A DNA stretch of 64,000 bases. Origin: F23-D06 sp045600525 (GTDB taxonomy: Bacteria > Bacteroidota > Bacteroidia > Bacteroidales > WCHB1-69). The translations under genes and the position numbers were made by a program. The notes below the pieces were generated by a model, which worked only from the letters and a program-made list of their open reading frames with translations, had not been told where the DNA came from and searched no databases. Below, piece by piece: positions 28,913 to 36,527 of the stretch (positions are counted from its first letter, which is position 1; every line of letters begins with the position of its first letter). The DNA is taken from NCBI GenBank assembly GCA_045600525.1, contig JAZRYC010000046.1, forward strand, positions 1 to 64,000. The letters are read 5' to 3'.

Positions 28913-29507
28913 AACCATTGTGGCCCCTTCTGTGGGTAGTTATAGCGAGAAGCGTAGCAAGTTTCTGGCGTATGCCTTTCCTGTACAGACGGAAGAGCAG
29001 ATAAAAAACCATATTTCTGAGATTCAAAAAAAACACAATGATGCGCGTCATCATTGTTATGCCTATATTTTAGGACCTCATAAGGATGCTTATCGAATGA
29101 ATGACAACGGAGAACCATCTGGGACGGCCGGTCGTCCTATTCATGGGCAGCTACTATCAAAAGATCTAACTAACACATTGGTGATCGTAGTTCGTTATTT
29201 TGGAGGAATCAAGTTGGGTGTCAGTGGATTGCAAAATGCATATAAGATTGCGGCCAGAGAAGCATTGGATGCGGCTACTATAGTGGAAAAGACCATAGAT
29301 GAAGTGTATGACGTAACATTTGAATATCTTCAAATGAATGCCGTGATGCAGTTGATGAAAGATCCCTTTGTGACGATTATCAGTCAGCAGAGTGATCTTA
29401 ATTGTACGATTCGATTCAGCATACGCCGCAGAGAGGCAGACCGTATTGTCACCGCTTTGCGCAAAGTTTCTTCCCAAGTGAATTTAGTAGAGAAAAATAT
29501 CGTTTAG
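28893..29507 (+). CDS. yigZ: YigZ/IMPACT-family protein
   Basis: A 204-residue protein, UPF0029 N-terminal plus DUF1949 C-terminal domains. The start at 28893 (MFEDTYKTI) is chosen over upstream starts because homologues begin with this segment; it overlaps ribD by 20 bases. KRSKFLAYAFPV (about 16-27), NDNGEPSGTAGRPI (about 68-81) and RYFGGIKLGVSGL are diagnostic. Eukaryotic IMPACT regulates the Gcn2 stress kinase; the bacterial role is poorly known. It converges on lptC, the two stop codons sharing bases at 29504-29507. Confidence 0.92.
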   Translation: MFEDTYKTIVAPSVGSYSEKRSKFLAYAFPVQTEEQIKNHISEIQKKHNDARHHCYAYILGPHKDAYRMNDNGEPSGTAGRPIHGQLLSKDLTNTLVIVVRYFGGIKLGVSGLQNAYKIAAREALDAATIVEKTIDEVYDVTFEYLQMNAVMQLMKDPFVTIISQQSDLNCTIRFSIRRREADRIVTALRKVSSQVNLVEKNIV

Positions 29508-30070
29508 AAATCCAATCCGTTAAGTTCGCCCCTTGGATGGGTGATGGTATATTTGGAAAAGCGTTCGTCGGCTTCAAAGCCGTCTCCGTAATTGACAGAA
29601 CCATCTGCTTTGGTTTGCTTAACCAATGTATGGGAATAAATGCATTTGTTTTTTTGGTCCCAAATAATTTCCTCTGTTTTTAATGTATCACCTTTGATAA
29701 GGTCGCAAATAACAACGTTTTTAGAGGCTTTATACATGGAGTTGTTAATGTTGCAGGCATAGTCGGCGGTTAGAACAGACTGTTTTTCGCCATAGTCCGT
29801 ATAGGAAGTAACTGTAATTCCCATTGGGCATTCCATGTAGTTGGAATCGGTGGAATAGGTGTTAAAAAGGGGGGCTTTTACGATGAAGCTGACGATGCCG
29901 GAGTCGCTGATGGTGAGCGTCATGTTTTCTGCAGACTCATCGGGATATTTTCCTTCGTAAGAAAGGAGTATGGATTTGTTTTGTTTATGGTTACAGGAAA
30001 CAAAAAACATCATAAGGCACAAGGCCGTTATGATGTTTTTTGTAATATGTTTTGATATTTGCAGAAGCAT
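29504..30070 (-). CDS. lptC: LPS export lipoprotein/periplasmic protein LptC
   Basis: Part of the Lpt bridge carrying LPS from inner to outer membrane. The 188-residue protein has an N-terminal hydrophobic segment with lipobox FFVSC (Cys26), so it is lipid-anchored as in many Bacteroidota. The middle shows the LptC beta-jellyroll pattern: ISDSGIVSFIVKAP, then MECPMGITVTSY, then LTADYACNINNSMYKASKNVVI and LKTEEIIWDQKNKCIYS. The start codon is coupled to the TPR gene stop (TAATG). No lptA or lptB is nearby. Confidence 0.88.
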   Translation of the reverse strand: MLLQISKHITKNIITALCLMMFFVSCNHKQNKSILLSYEGKYPDESAENMTLTISDSGIVSFIVKAPLFNTYSTDSNYMECPMGITVTSYTDYGEKQSVLTADYACNINNSMYKASKNVVICDLIKGDTLKTEEIIWDQKNKCIYSHTLVKQTKADGSVNYGDGFEADERFSKYTITHPRGELNGLDF

Positions 30071-31518
30071 TATCTTACGGTTGTGTTTTCTTGGATCCAG
30101 CAGCCCACGTGATATGAATCACCATTGTTGAGACCACGAACGAAGCGATCTTGTTGGCTGGGGAATCTAAGTTTGGCGCGTTGAGCATTAGCTTTTTCGG
30201 CACAACTCGGATCAACGGCAGCGGCTTTGCTGTATTTGTCGGCAGCGGCCCATGCAAAATCGTAAGGAATGCCATCAGTACATCTACCACCGGAATTAGC
30301 GTAGAGGTCGCCAATGAGAATATAGGCTTTTCCCATGTTTGGTTGATATTTCAATGCGGCGTATGCGGCATTACGGGCTTCAGAGAAGGAACTCTTGGTT
30401 TGATAAGCCAAAGCGAGCATGTAATTGGCTTCAGCCTTCTGTTCGTTGGTCTCGCTTAAGCTAACAGCTTCCTGAAGGTATTTTACGGCGTTATCCAATT
30501 CAACATTTTCGTGAGAGGTAACGTAGCTCTTCAATGAGAGGTTACCCATCATGAAGGCAGAGTTACGGCTCGGGTTGGCTTTGTGGAGAATTTCAAGACC
30601 TTCTTTGAAGATAGGACTGGAAAGACAACCGCTCTTTGACATGGTCATGACCATTTTGTAGATGGCGGCCATATCACCTCTGATTTTATCCATCTTGTTG
30701 GTATAGATACCTTCCAATACGTTGCAGGATGCATAAGGCGTAATCTTGTTTTCGATCTTTGCCAAAGTTTTGCGATAGTTGGTGACGAGTTTTATTTGAC
30801 GGGTTGTATCAGCGGCCAGAGGTTTGATTCTTTTGTCGTATTCCATTCTGTCTATTTGACCGGCTTCGTATTGAGCAGTTAGGGTGTCAATAGCGGCAAC
30901 TCCGGTTTCATAGTTTTTCTGTGCATTGGTAATGGAAAGATCCAAGTAGTCGGTAGCCCGTTCGTAGGCTTCAATAACAATGCTGGTGTCTTTCTTTGCC
31001 TTGGTTAAACTTTCAGAAAGTTGGAAATAGGTGTCCCAAACGGCCGGTTGCGTGTTTTCTTTCTCAAGTTCGATGGATTCCACATACCAATCGTATGCTT
31101 GTTCGAAGTTGGCTTTACGATAGCGCATGGTGTTGTAGGCCATATAACCCAAACCTGATCCCCTTGTGAATTTATCGGGGAAATAGTTGCTGCGAACCTC
31201 ATATACCCAGAGAAGAGTATCGATGTAGTGCTCTCTTTTTACAGAATCTGTTTCGGCTTTGATGAGGTTGTCAAACATAGTCTGTGCATTGGTATATATA
31301 CCGTTCCAGCTGCAAGGACAGTTGTTAACGATATATTGCCATGCTTCGTATGCGTCCACGTAGCTTTTTGCTTTGTAAAAGGTGTTGAAATTAGTGATTT
31401 GCTCCAAGCATTTCAAGGAGTCTTCTTCTGTTGCACCATATTGGAATGGGCAGTTTTTCTGTCCGAAGGCCAAGCTGCCAGAGGCAAGCAACAGGATGGC
31501 TACTAATAATTTTTTCAT
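30070..31518 (-). CDS. Secreted TPR protein of the coaX-lptC cluster
   Basis: A 482-residue exported protein with a signal peptide ending near LAFGQ. Helical repeats include YKAKSYVDAYEAWQYIV (about 49-65), YRKANFEQAYDWYVESI, and clear TPRs in the C-terminal third (YLQEAVSLSETNEQKAEANYMLALAYQ, MGKAYILIGDLYANSG). Several cysteines (near 20, 38, 68 and 70) could form disulfides. It is placed between the outer-membrane protein and LptC genes, an arrangement I recall as common in Bacteroidales. Function unknown, probably envelope assembly. Confidence 0.8.
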   Translation of the reverse strand: MKKLLVAILLLASGSLAFGQKNCPFQYGATEEDSLKCLEQITNFNTFYKAKSYVDAYEAWQYIVNNCPCSWNGIYTNAQTMFDNLIKAETDSVKREHYIDTLLWVYEVRSNYFPDKFTRGSGLGYMAYNTMRYRKANFEQAYDWYVESIELEKENTQPAVWDTYFQLSESLTKAKKDTSIVIEAYERATDYLDLSITNAQKNYETGVAAIDTLTAQYEAGQIDRMEYDKRIKPLAADTTRQIKLVTNYRKTLAKIENKITPYASCNVLEGIYTNKMDKIRGDMAAIYKMVMTMSKSGCLSSPIFKEGLEILHKANPSRNSAFMMGNLSLKSYVTSHENVELDNAVKYLQEAVSLSETNEQKAEANYMLALAYQTKSSFSEARNAAYAALKYQPNMGKAYILIGDLYANSGGRCTDGIPYDFAWAAADKYSKAAAVDPSCAEKANAQRAKLRFPSQQDRFVRGLNNGDSYHVGCWIQENTTVR

Positions 31519-31545
31519 CTTTCTTATTTTTTTATAGTTAATATT

Positions 31546-32826
31546 CTAATCTAATTTCATTCGTTGATACCATTTCTCCTGTAAGGTGAAATTGAAGGTG
31601 AAACGGAAGTAATTCTGCTGAAGAAGGTCGTTCACCGTGGTTCCTAATCTGCCATATTCGAATACTACATTGATAGAAGAATGCGTGTTAAAGGTGTTTA
31701 ATGGAATACCAAGCCCCAAACAGACTCCGAATTCGCTGATAGGTTTATTATGGAATAAAATTTCTCCGGTAGAATATCTTGCTCCAAGTCGGAAACTCAT
31801 TTTCTTGAAGAATTTATTGGATTGAGGATCAGGAGTAAATTGAGCCCCAAGGGAAGCGCTAATGGCGTTCGTCAAGGAATCTTGTTTGCCCATAAAGGAG
31901 TATTGATTCCAATTCTGCCAAGTAACATCTGCAGCAATGGTTAGTTTGTCGTTGTAGGTATAGCTTAATCCACCGCCAACAGATTGCGGAATACGGAGAT
32001 TTCCTCGGTTTTCATCATTATAATACACGGTATCATAAGAAGTCACAGAACTATAGGAACCTTCGTATGAATTGATGAGTAATTTCTCTTTTGCCCAGAT
32101 ATAGGCTGTGTTTCCATAAACGGCTCCAAAGCCCAATCGATGCTTTTCCTTGATATTGACGAAGTATTGTATACCTCCGGTAAGATGAATACCATCAATA
32201 TGAAAAGCATCGTTGATATACGAATTGTAGAAGTTGCTGCCGTCAAAGGAAATATTGCGGGTATTGTACAGGGAGCCGAACATATAGGAGGCATTCAAAC
32301 CAATGGAAAGCCCTTTGCAGAGCTTAAAGGCGTTTCCCCAATACAGTTGGTTGAGCCCTCCGTTCCCGGAATACAAGTAAGATACATTACCGACGTTGTC
32401 AATAGTTTTGGAATCTTCAATGCTGTAACCTACATTACTGAAAGGAATGACTCCGATGCTGGTTCGCCAATGGGGAGTAACAGGAAGACCGATGGAGATG
32501 TATCCAGGGCGGGCAAAGGAATTTTTCTGTGTGTTGGCAGAATTGCTTAACGTGGAGACGTAGATGGATGCGGCAGCGTCTGCCACCAGTGACAAGGAAT
32601 CAAAGGCCGCGTAGGAAGCGGGATTTCTGAAATTTATAAAATAAGGACTCTGCACGGCATAGGAAGAACCACCCATTCCGTCTAAAACAGCATTGGAATA
32701 TTTGTTTACCATGCCGATTCCGAAACTGGAATAAGGATTGCTGATTTCATTCTGTGCTTGCGTGGAAATAATTCCAAACATTGCCACACAGGTCAGAATC
32801 AATCTGTAAATATGTTTATGCCACAT
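31546..32826 (-). CDS. Predicted outer-membrane beta-barrel protein (OmpP1/FadL- or PorP-like)
   Basis: A 426-residue protein with a signal peptide (ends near ISTQAQ) and a barrel-like pattern of alternating strands ending in a C-terminal aromatic-rich strand (YFRFTFNFTLQEKWYQ). The N-terminus, SNPYSSFGIGMVNKYSNAVLDGMGGSSYAV, resembles Bacteroidota barrel proteins of the FadL-like class, with the early small-residue-rich segment. Its first 11 bases overlap the end of coaX. Substrate unknown. Confidence 0.7.
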   Translation of the reverse strand: MWHKHIYRLILTCVAMFGIISTQAQNEISNPYSSFGIGMVNKYSNAVLDGMGGSSYAVQSPYFINFRNPASYAAFDSLSLVADAAASIYVSTLSNSANTQKNSFARPGYISIGLPVTPHWRTSIGVIPFSNVGYSIEDSKTIDNVGNVSYLYSGNGGLNQLYWGNAFKLCKGLSIGLNASYMFGSLYNTRNISFDGSNFYNSYINDAFHIDGIHLTGGIQYFVNIKEKHRLGFGAVYGNTAYIWAKEKLLINSYEGSYSSVTSYDTVYYNDENRGNLRIPQSVGGGLSYTYNDKLTIAADVTWQNWNQYSFMGKQDSLTNAISASLGAQFTPDPQSNKFFKKMSFRLGARYSTGEILFHNKPISEFGVCLGLGIPLNTFNTHSSINVVFEYGRLGTTVNDLLQQNYFRFTFNFTLQEKWYQRMKLD

Positions 32827-33541
32827 TGAACCTTAATATTTTATACAAACCCACCATTACTAAATTGGGGGCGGCAAATATACGATTTTTTATGAAATCC
32901 ATGAGGAAACCAGCATCACCACCGGTGATAACGGATTGTAAAGTTGGATATGTTTTTCGATAATGTTGTATAAAGCCGTCAATTTCGCAAGACATACCGT
33001 TAATTACGCCTGACAATATGGAATTCTCGGTGGTGTCGCCGATAAAGAAATCTATGTTGTTAGGAGAGATAAGAGGAAGGTTTGCCGTGTTTTGATGTAA
33101 TGATTGGAAACGCATGGACATACCGGGGGCTATAGAGCCACCCAGATATTCTCCCTGGGCATTGATAAAGTCCGTTACTAAACAAGTCCCAGCCTGAAAA
33201 GATAGTACATCTTGGTGTGGAAAAAGGGAGGCAGCGCCGACGGCATTGGCGATTCTATCGGTTCCCAAGGTAGAAGGTGTTGCATATTTGATGTCAATGG
33301 GCAATTTTAGATCTGTGGAGAAAGGAATCGTGGAAACCTGTCTGCCAATCCAATCAAAGAGATCAGGTTCTATTTTTCCAACGGAGGAAATAATGGCAGA
33401 CTGTATGGGAAACTGCGCAAAAATGTCGGCGTAGTCATTTTTCCGAAGAGTGGGTTGCTGAAGGAGGCTGACTATTTCTCCTGTTTCACTGAAAACGGCC
33501 GCCTTATGGTTGGTGTTGCCGATGTCTATAATTAAATACAT
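32816..33541 (-). CDS. coaX: Type III pantothenate kinase
   Basis: First step of coenzyme A synthesis, ASKHA fold, insensitive to CoA feedback in studied members. The 241 residues carry the phosphate-1 motif DIGNTNHKAAVF (5-16), the catalytic-Asp motif TLGTDRIANA (about 91-100) and GGSIAPGMSMRF (about 134-145). The segment SFQAGTCLVTDF has Gln where homologues usually have Asp before AGT, a small departure. It is the first gene of the coaX-OMP-TPR-lptC cluster. No clear TAnnTTTG box is seen upstream. Confidence 0.92.
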   Translation of the reverse strand: MYLIIDIGNTNHKAAVFSETGEIVSLLQQPTLRKNDYADIFAQFPIQSAIISSVGKIEPDLFDWIGRQVSTIPFSTDLKLPIDIKYATPSTLGTDRIANAVGAASLFPHQDVLSFQAGTCLVTDFINAQGEYLGGSIAPGMSMRFQSLHQNTANLPLISPNNIDFFIGDTTENSILSGVINGMSCEIDGFIQHYRKTYPTLQSVITGGDAGFLMDFIKNRIFAAPNLVMVGLYKILRFNVA

Positions 33542-33609
33542 AACAACTAAACGAAGAAACGGGTTGTTTATTGCATGAGTGTCTGGCTTTTGAACATTAT
33601 GATTTTTGC

Positions 33610-33617
33610 TACTTTTG
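33610..33617 (+). promoter_or_regulatory. Promoter of mntP (TACTTTTG)
   Basis: TACTTTTG with a TTTTG -33 element at 33588-33592, one of the clearest promoter pairs here, 56 bases upstream of the start. The leader is too short for a yybP-ykoY manganese riboswitch and shows none. Confidence 0.78.
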
Positions 33618-33673
33618 CAGTGTGTTCAAAATGAATGCACGACAATTATCTTTATTAAGTTAGTAGATTTAAA

Positions 33674-34228
33674 ATGAGTTATTTAGAATTATTCTTGCTG
33701 TCGTTGAGTCTTGCTATGGATTGTTTTGCGGTAAGTTGTTCTGCGGGAATCACCCAACCTAAATTATCAATAAGATATGTTCTGTTTTTTGCTTTCTGCT
33801 TTGGGTTCTTTCAGGCGTTCATGCCTGTTATTGGTTGGTATTTTGGGGAGGCGGTAATCGGTTATCTTAGTAATTTCACCAATTGGATTGCTTTTGCTAT
33901 TTTGGCTTTTATAGGCGGAAAGATGATTGTTGAAGGTGTGCGTCAGGAGGATTCGGGCAAAACGGATATGACAAAATTGGGAACGGTTCTTTTGTTGTCG
34001 GTGGCAACAAGCATAGATGCCCTTGCGGTTGGTTTTGGCTTTTCTATGATGCAGAATGTTCGGATAGGATGGGCTGTTTTCAATATAGGCCTTGTTTCCT
34101 TTTTGGTTTCTATACTGGGATATGCTTTGACAAAGCGTTTCAGCAGACATATTAAGGCACATATTGCTGAAATTGTAGGTGGGGCAGTTTTGGTATGTAT
34201 TGGGTTGAAGATTCTTCTGGGTTTTTAA
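33674..34228 (+). CDS. mntP: Manganese efflux pump MntP
   Basis: Inner-membrane exporter of 184 residues with six hydrophobic segments. The two family signature repeats carry the Asp residues expected in the ion path: LAMDCFAVSCSAG (14-26) and SIDALAVGFGFSM (about 113-125). It is divergent from coaX, and its stop codon directly abuts the stop of the convergent beta-helix gene at 34229. Confidence 0.93.
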   Translation: MSYLELFLLSLSLAMDCFAVSCSAGITQPKLSIRYVLFFAFCFGFFQAFMPVIGWYFGEAVIGYLSNFTNWIAFAILAFIGGKMIVEGVRQEDSGKTDMTKLGTVLLLSVATSIDALAVGFGFSMMQNVRIGWAVFNIGLVSFLVSILGYALTKRFSRHIKAHIAEIVGGAVLVCIGLKILLGF

Positions 34229-35722
34229 TCATCGTCGCTGCCAACGCCGATTTTCCGGAATAGGATAATATTCGTATGCGCCGATGTCGGGAATGCCGTT
34301 GCGCATACGCCCCATGATGTCGGTGGTGATGCCTAACCCAGTTTTGCCGGCATCAATGGCTGGAGAGGTTTCCTCAATATTGTAGTTTTGTTTGTATTTA
34401 TCAATGAATAAGGGGTCTTTATTCAAAAGACAATTATGATAATGAGAATCTTTATCCAGTTGTTTGATGAGGCAGTTGTTGAATTGATAGTCTAAGGCCA
34501 CTTCGTTATTTTTTGAAGTAACAATTTCATTATCAAGATATCCATATATAATACTGTTGTTGCAGACAAGGTTGGTGTTGCCCAATATGAGGAAGTTGTC
34601 TTTTTCATAGAAATTGGATAATCCGAAGGCTGGATCCTGTCGCGCGTTTTGCGAATAGTAATTGGCGATGGTCAGGTGGTTCAAAGTATAGTCACCCACT
34701 TGTAGCGCGATGCTATAACTGCCGTTGTTGCTGATTTGGCAGTTGTTCATTTCCAGGTTGGCCGTACGTCCCAGAACGCCGACGTTTTTATTGTTCTGGA
34801 TGACGGTATTATTCACAATGGTTTTTCCTTTGAGGTATTCTTCCAGGGATTCTACTTGAAGTCCAATGGCGGCATTGGTGATAACGGCATGGTTGATGAC
34901 GTTGTCTTCCGTGCCCTCATTTATCAAAATTCGATCCCATTGGGCATAGTCGTTGTCATAGAAAGAAGAAAGCTGGTCTCCGGCAAAGACCACGGGATTA
35001 TCAACGGTACCATTTACCTGTATGTTCCCATAACGAAATACCCAAATACCACCACCGTTGTGGACATATACGTGTGTGCCGGGATCTATTGTCAGCTTTC
35101 CCAGTGAGTCCACGACAGCCCATCCGTAGATAACCCATGGCTTGTCGTTCGTCCAGTGGGTGTGTTCGTGATCATGGGCTACTATTCTATAGTTTCTGGA
35201 AGGGGTAAAATGGTCTGGAATAATAAAATGAGCATCTTGTCCGAAGGCAGCCAGCTGAACCGACTGTCTGCGTTGTGTGTTATAGAAAATGACAGAGTCA
35301 GTGGCCAAGTAAGGTGTGCTTTGACTGGTCGGATTGATAGTTACTTTGACAAATACAAAAAGGCTGTCGTGTGCGGCAATTTCCACATCATGGAATTCAG
35401 TCCCGGCAACCCCGTCCACATTGATGCTATAATAAGACTGGGCTCCACCGGCAAGAAGGATGTCTAATTTTACAGGTTCGGAACTGGGGTTATAAACGGT
35501 GAAATTTTTGGTGGTGGAAGACACGGTGGTGAAAAGTGTGTCAAACATCAAAGTGTCGGTGGAAAAGACCAACTTCACGGACTCATCGTAACCATGGGGG
35601 TTGCAGCTTGTGAATAGGAAGGTGCCGCAGAATAAAGTGCAGCATATGGCGAAAATAAAACCAAATTGCGATAGAATTCGGTTTTTGGATTCATTAGGAT
35701 TGGAATGATCTGTCATATTCAT
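34229..35722 (-). CDS. Lipoprotein with right-handed parallel beta-helix
   Basis: A 497-residue surface or periplasmic lipoprotein: hydrophobic segment followed by lipobox FLFTSC (about residue 40). After an Ig-like region (FTVYNPSSEPVKLDILL), residues about 205-440 form beta-helix coils rich in Asn and Ile (VINHAVITNAAIGLQVE, TIVNNTVIQNNKNVGVLG, MNNCQISNNGSYSIALQ). The end carries SPAIDAG and DIGAYEY, typical closing motifs of such proteins. It overlaps the 3' end of truA by 29 bases, so both are cotranscribed. Ligand unknown; carbohydrate binding or cleavage is possible but no catalytic residues are assigned. Confidence 0.78.
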   Translation of the reverse strand: MNMTDHSNPNESKNRILSQFGFIFAICCTLFCGTFLFTSCNPHGYDESVKLVFSTDTLMFDTLFTTVSSTTKNFTVYNPSSEPVKLDILLAGGAQSYYSINVDGVAGTEFHDVEIAAHDSLFVFVKVTINPTSQSTPYLATDSVIFYNTQRRQSVQLAAFGQDAHFIIPDHFTPSRNYRIVAHDHEHTHWTNDKPWVIYGWAVVDSLGKLTIDPGTHVYVHNGGGIWVFRYGNIQVNGTVDNPVVFAGDQLSSFYDNDYAQWDRILINEGTEDNVINHAVITNAAIGLQVESLEEYLKGKTIVNNTVIQNNKNVGVLGRTANLEMNNCQISNNGSYSIALQVGDYTLNHLTIANYYSQNARQDPAFGLSNFYEKDNFLILGNTNLVCNNSIIYGYLDNEIVTSKNNEVALDYQFNNCLIKQLDKDSHYHNCLLNKDPLFIDKYKQNYNIEETSPAIDAGKTGLGITTDIMGRMRNGIPDIGAYEYYPIPENRRWQRR

Positions 35723-36476
35723 TGATAATCTGTGACCAATTATAACGCACTTCTGTCAAAAATAGTGCGTGAGCAGGGACAGATGTTCCTGCTTTGCATC
35801 TATCTTTTTGATTTATAATTTTTTGAAAATCATCTGTAGACAATTTTCCCCATCCTACTTCCAAGAGGGTGCCAACAATGGCGCGTACCATGTTGCGCAA
35901 AAACCGGTTTGCCGTGATGGTGAAAACGATATCGTTTCCCTCTTTATTCCATTGGGCTTGGGAAATATGGCAGATGAAGTTATTGACTTGGGTATGAACT
36001 TTTGAAAAACTGGTAAAGTCTTCATTATGCAGAAGGATTTCCGCAGCTTCGTTCATTCGTGCGATGTCTAAGTTTTTAAAGGCGAAATGTCTTTGTGTGA
36101 AGCGAAAAGGATCCTTTTGCGTGGAAATATAGTATTTATACGTCCTATCAATAGCATCGAAACGAGCATGGGCGGTCTCTTTTACGGGAAACAATTTGTA
36201 AATGACGATGTCTTTGGGAAGGAAGTTGTTGAGTTGGTCGGTGAGTTTTCGACATTGTTCTAAAGAGAAAGATTCCCCGAAGTCGAAATGGGCATAGAAA
36301 TCGGCGGCATGCACACCGGTGTCTGTTCGTCCGCAGCCGGTAATGGGAATGCGTTCCGTATGAAGTAGGAGAGAGAGACTTTTCTCCAATACTTCTTGCA
36401 CGGATGGCTGGTCCGGTTGTATCTGCCAGCCAAAATAGGCGGCTCCATTGTATGCTAAATGCAGGAAATAACGCAT
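35694..36476 (-). CDS. truA: tRNA pseudouridine(38-40) synthase
   Basis: Converts uridines 38-40 in the tRNA anticodon stem. The 260-residue protein has the catalytic Asp52 in GCGRTDTGVHA and the N-terminal YNGAAYFGWQ. FLRNMVRAIVGTLLEVG (about 192-208) is conserved. Its promoter is the left half of the 40-bp palindrome at 36488-36527, shared with the divergent ABC gene. Confidence 0.96.
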   Translation of the reverse strand: MRYFLHLAYNGAAYFGWQIQPDQPSVQEVLEKSLSLLLHTERIPITGCGRTDTGVHAADFYAHFDFGESFSLEQCRKLTDQLNNFLPKDIVIYKLFPVKETAHARFDAIDRTYKYYISTQKDPFRFTQRHFAFKNLDIARMNEAAEILLHNEDFTSFSKVHTQVNNFICHISQAQWNKEGNDIVFTITANRFLRNMVRAIVGTLLEVGWGKLSTDDFQKIINQKDRCKAGTSVPAHALFLTEVRYNWSQIINEYDRSFQS

Positions 36477-36487
36477 AAATAGGATTT

Positions 36488-36527
36488 AAGGCGGCAAAAA
36501 TACGAAATTTCGTATTTTTGCCGCCTT
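36488..36527. promoter_or_regulatory. 40-bp perfect palindrome carrying two divergent promoters
   Basis: The 20 bases from 36488 to 36507 are followed by their exact reverse complement, with no loop. Each arm contains TATTTTTG followed by CCGCC: on the plus strand at 36513-36520 for the ABC operon and on the minus strand at 36495-36502 for truA. The ABC ATG starts at 36528, the base right after the palindrome, so that transcript would be nearly leaderless. Confidence 0.8.

Noticed and set aside
33541..33673. yybP-ykoY manganese riboswitch before mntP
   Set aside because: The leader after the promoter is only about 55 bases and has none of the conserved loop motifs.
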